Source: Holophagaceae bacterium
GTDB lineage: Bacteria > Acidobacteriota > Holophagae > Holophagales > Holophagaceae
Length of the DNA stretch: 32,102 nucleotides
Assembly: GCA_017859955.1 (NCBI GenBank)
Contig: JAFNAB010000065.1
Coordinates: 1-32,102 of the forward strand
Reading direction: 5' to 3'
The stretch's first letter is position 1. The number at the start of each line of letters is the position of its first letter. The position numbers were made by a program, and so were the translations under genes. Below the pieces are notes generated by a model, which saw nothing but the letters and a program-made list of their open reading frames with translations, made no database searches and was not told the DNA's origin. Positions 31,473 through 32,102 of this stretch are shown piece after piece.

Positions 31473-32102
31473 ATGCACAGGCTCCTATCCCTGTTTCTGC
31501 CCCTGCTGCTCCTCTGGGGCAGCCTGGGGCTGGGTGCCCAGGAGCCCCTTCCGCCAGCCCCCAGACAGTGGGTGACCGATACCCAGGGAGTGCTCTCTCC
31601 CACGAAACGGTCCGCCCTGAACCGGCGCTTGGCCCAATACGAAAAGGCCACCGGACACCAAGTCCTGGTGTGGATCGGGGGAAGCACCGGAGGCGGTGCC
31701 CTGGAGGACTGGTCGGCCCGCACCTTTGAGTCCTGGAAGGCCGGACGCAGCGGAAAGGATGATGGGCTCGTCCTTTTCATCCTGGCCCGGGACCGCAAGC
31801 TCCGCATCGAAGTAGGCTACGGACTGGAGGGCCAGGTGCCCGATGCCGTGGCCTCCCGGATCATCCGGGAGGCCATCACGCCCAGGCTTGCAGCGGGGGA
31901 CTGGGATGGGGCTGTGGAAGCGGGGGTCGACGGACTCCTGACCAGGCTGGGAGGCGAAACCCGGGAGGGAGCGCGCGCCGAAGGTGCCCGGCAAAATAGC
32001 GTGCGAAGCCTCAGTCTTGGCCAGATCCTCCTGTTGGTCATCCTGGGACTGGGCTTCCTGGTCCTCCTGGTGACCCATCCCAGCCTGGCCATCGGGCTCA
32101 TC
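31473..32102 (+). CDS. TPM domain protein (YgcG-like), C-terminus cut by window edge
   Basis: An open frame from ATG 31473 to the window end, giving 210 visible codons. It begins with a signal peptide (MHRLLSLFLPLLLLWGSLGL, then GA|QEP). The TPM domain follows (about 32-155: VTDTQGVLSPTKRSALNRRL, GHQVLVWIGGSTGG, DDGLVLFILARDRKLRIEVG, YGLEGQVPDAVASRIIRE). A hydrophobic helix (QILLLVILGLGFLVLLV) then anchors it. TPM proteins are thought to be envelope-associated and often sit beside LemA, as here (one-base gap). The C-terminal part lies outside the window. Confidence 0.88.
   Translation, partial: MHRLLSLFLPLLLLWGSLGLGAQEPLPPAPRQWVTDTQGVLSPTKRSALNRRLAQYEKATGHQVLVWIGGSTGGGALEDWSARTFESWKAGRSGKDDGLVLFILARDRKLRIEVGYGLEGQVPDAVASRIIREAITPRLAAGDWDGAVEAGVDGLLTRLGGETREGARAEGARQNSVRSLSLGQILLLVILGLGFLVLLVTHPSLAIGLI

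Overview
This window is GC-rich chromosomal DNA from a Gram-negative bacterium. It carries LPS-core glycosyltransferases, a very large TonB-dependent receptor of the Oar type, an RND efflux system with outer-membrane parts, and predicted lipoproteins. The Oar-type receptor, the kinase-AAA-TPR protein and the BlaI/M56 pair together suggest Acidobacteriota, possibly a Holophaga/Geothrix relative. That placement is inference; no rRNA or tRNA is present to confirm it.

Layout: (1) 1-3093, minus strand: a tight run CYTH protein > GNAT > PlsC-type acyltransferase > ureohydrolase > unknown gene cut by the window edge, with 4-base stop/start overlaps at two junctions. (2) 3141-9191, plus strand: a membrane-anchored unknown protein, then a three-gene run of a receiver protein, a conserved unknown and a large outer-membrane receptor. 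(3) 9228-13616, minus strand: an isochorismatase-fold protein that has lost its catalytic triad, followed by a 1273-residue Ser/Thr kinase-ATPase-TPR protein. (4) 13655-17157: a small lipoprotein, a DinB-like protein, an LpdD-like protein, a strong 26-base-arm inverted repeat and transketolase. (5) 17228-17460: a broken IS200/IS605 element (first 41 codons of tnpA plus an end hairpin). (6) 17526-20986: an LPS/exopolysaccharide block with a pyruvyltransferase-like protein, two GT9 heptosyltransferase-like proteins and a DUF6165 protein. (7) 21060-22042: glutathione peroxidase and a 2-Cys OhrR repressor in one operon, with a near-palindrome inside the promoter. (8) 22231-24320: a BlaI-like repressor and M56 (BlaR1-like) metalloprotease with no beta-lactamase nearby. 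(9) 24479-30684: a TetR-controlled efflux operon (TetR, lipoprotein adaptor, RND pump). (10) 30860 to the end: LemA and a TPM-domain protein cut by the window edge.

The most striking item is the efflux pump. The RND permease and the TolC-like outer-membrane factor are one uninterrupted 1465-codon reading frame, with what looks like a complete signal peptide embedded at the joint. This suggests a polyprotein that signal peptidase could split. Other items worth attention are the isochorismatase-like pseudoenzyme beside the giant kinase, the OhrR-gpx circuit with its operator lying on the promoter, and the perfect 17-base inverted repeat in the tetR promoter.
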